From Paracoccus sp. M683 (GTDB taxonomy: Bacteria; Pseudomonadota; Alphaproteobacteria; Rhodobacterales; Rhodobacteraceae), in the NCBI RefSeq assembly GCF_007096355.1, contig NZ_VKDF01000003.1:1-64000 (forward strand): DNA of 64,000 nucleotides, in the 5' to 3' direction. Below the pieces are notes generated by a model. The model was not told the origin of the DNA, ran no database searches, and saw only the letters and a list, made by a program, of their open reading frames with translations. Of this stretch, positions 63,677-64,000 are shown piece after piece. The translations under genes and the position numbers were made by a program. How positions within the stretch are numbered: position 1 is the stretch's first letter; every line of letters begins with the position of its first letter.

Positions 63677-64000
63677 ATGGCCTGGACCGACTACAGCACC
63701 GCGCCCGATCCCGGCACGCCCGTGACCCGGCTGGACGATCTGCAAGGCGCAATGACGCTGCTGCTCTCGACCGAAAAGGGCGAATTTCCGCTGCTGCTGG
63801 TGCGTGCGGGTGATGCGGTGCATGGTTATGTCAACGCCTGCCCGCATCAATACCTGCCGCTTGATTATCGCGGCCCTCAGATCCTGTCGGCTGATGGTGC
63901 ACGGCTGATGTGCACCGGTCACGGCGCCCAGTTCGACGCGGCAACCGGCGACCCGATAGAGGGTGCCGATTGCGCTTTGGACCGTGTGCCCCTGACCCTA
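63677..64000 (+). CDS. Rieske [2Fe-2S] ferredoxin-like protein (3' end cut by window edge)
   Basis: The visible 108 residues contain a Rieske cluster site: C-x-H in NACPHQYLPLDY (about residues 64-66) and C-x2-H in LMCTGHGAQFDAATGDP (about 86-89). There is no membrane segment, so it looks like a soluble Rieske ferredoxin or NirD-like subunit rather than the bc1 protein. CAAGGAACCC lies before the ATG. Its position 63 bp after hppD suggests a role in aromatic catabolism. The C-terminus is not visible. Confidence 0.85.
   Translation, partial: MAWTDYSTAPDPGTPVTRLDDLQGAMTLLLSTEKGEFPLLLVRAGDAVHGYVNACPHQYLPLDYRGPQILSADGARLMCTGHGAQFDAATGDPIEGADCALDRVPLTL

Overview
The window is 64 kb of high-GC alphaproteobacterial chromosome. 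Several features point to Rhodobacteraceae, most likely Paracoccus or a close relative: the order prfA-prmC-DUF4167, the FYDLN_acid protein, the order rsmA-pdxA-surA-lptD-lptG-lptF facing pepA-holC, a methionine synthase split into separate proteins, FNR-type boxes at hemN and a universal stress gene, and a TRAP transporter. The genus is inferred from gene content only. Most of the window is core housekeeping.

Layout. 1-230 is the end of an IS21-like element that has removed the 5' part of a ynfA-type gene (231-482). A gene-poor stretch (483-1987) holds one tRNA-Ala(GGC). 1988-7353 holds a FYDLN_acid gene, a YgjP-like metallopeptidase, a GntR regulator, two split-MetH components (corrinoid carrier and homocysteine methyltransferase), a PA0069-type radical SAM gene and DUF3461. 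7527-8776 is the ribosomal operon rpsF-rpsR-rplI. 9121-13084 holds an agmatinase-family gene, prfA, prmC and DUF4167. 13330-23153 covers rRNA methylation, PLP synthesis and LPS export (rsmA, pdxA, surA, lptD, lptG, lptF), divergent from pepA-holC. 23190-26169 has a retropepsin-like protease, MarC and the complete tatABC set, followed by a DUF815 ATPase.

27152-29328 is fabD-fabG-acpP. Where fabF is often found, there is instead a block that looks accessory: an RTX serralysin-type metalloprotease, a sulfotransferase and a divergent GT14/DUF5928 glycosyltransferase. HIT, a Zur-box-controlled zinT, a GFA protein, an unpartnered ABC ATPase, a CHCC zinc finger and polA follow. A cation diffusion facilitator just after polA carries an in-frame TGA in its His-rich head. 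40658-53209 holds hemN, usp, miaB, a TfoX_C protein, GNAT, a Fer4/double-CDGSH protein, cydABX, a HisC-like aminotransferase and valS. 53439-56592 is a dctPQM TRAP operon. The right end is accessory: a translationally coupled six-gene operon (tandem DUF1428, VOC, GST, VOC, alpha/beta hydrolase, DUF6958) divergent from an HxlR regulator with an SCP2-like tail, then Lrp, hppD and a Rieske protein cut by the window edge.

The main points for follow-up are the HxlR-controlled operon at 57276-61905, the sulfotransferase/glycosyltransferase pair, a dispersed intergenic repeat family built on ATATTTGGAT/C..AAAG (at least eight copies, two of which form a hairpin between convergent genes), alternative hairpins between fabD and fabG, the nonsense codon in the metal exporter, and the IS21-like junction in ynfA. 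No CRISPR array, prophage or rRNA operon was seen.
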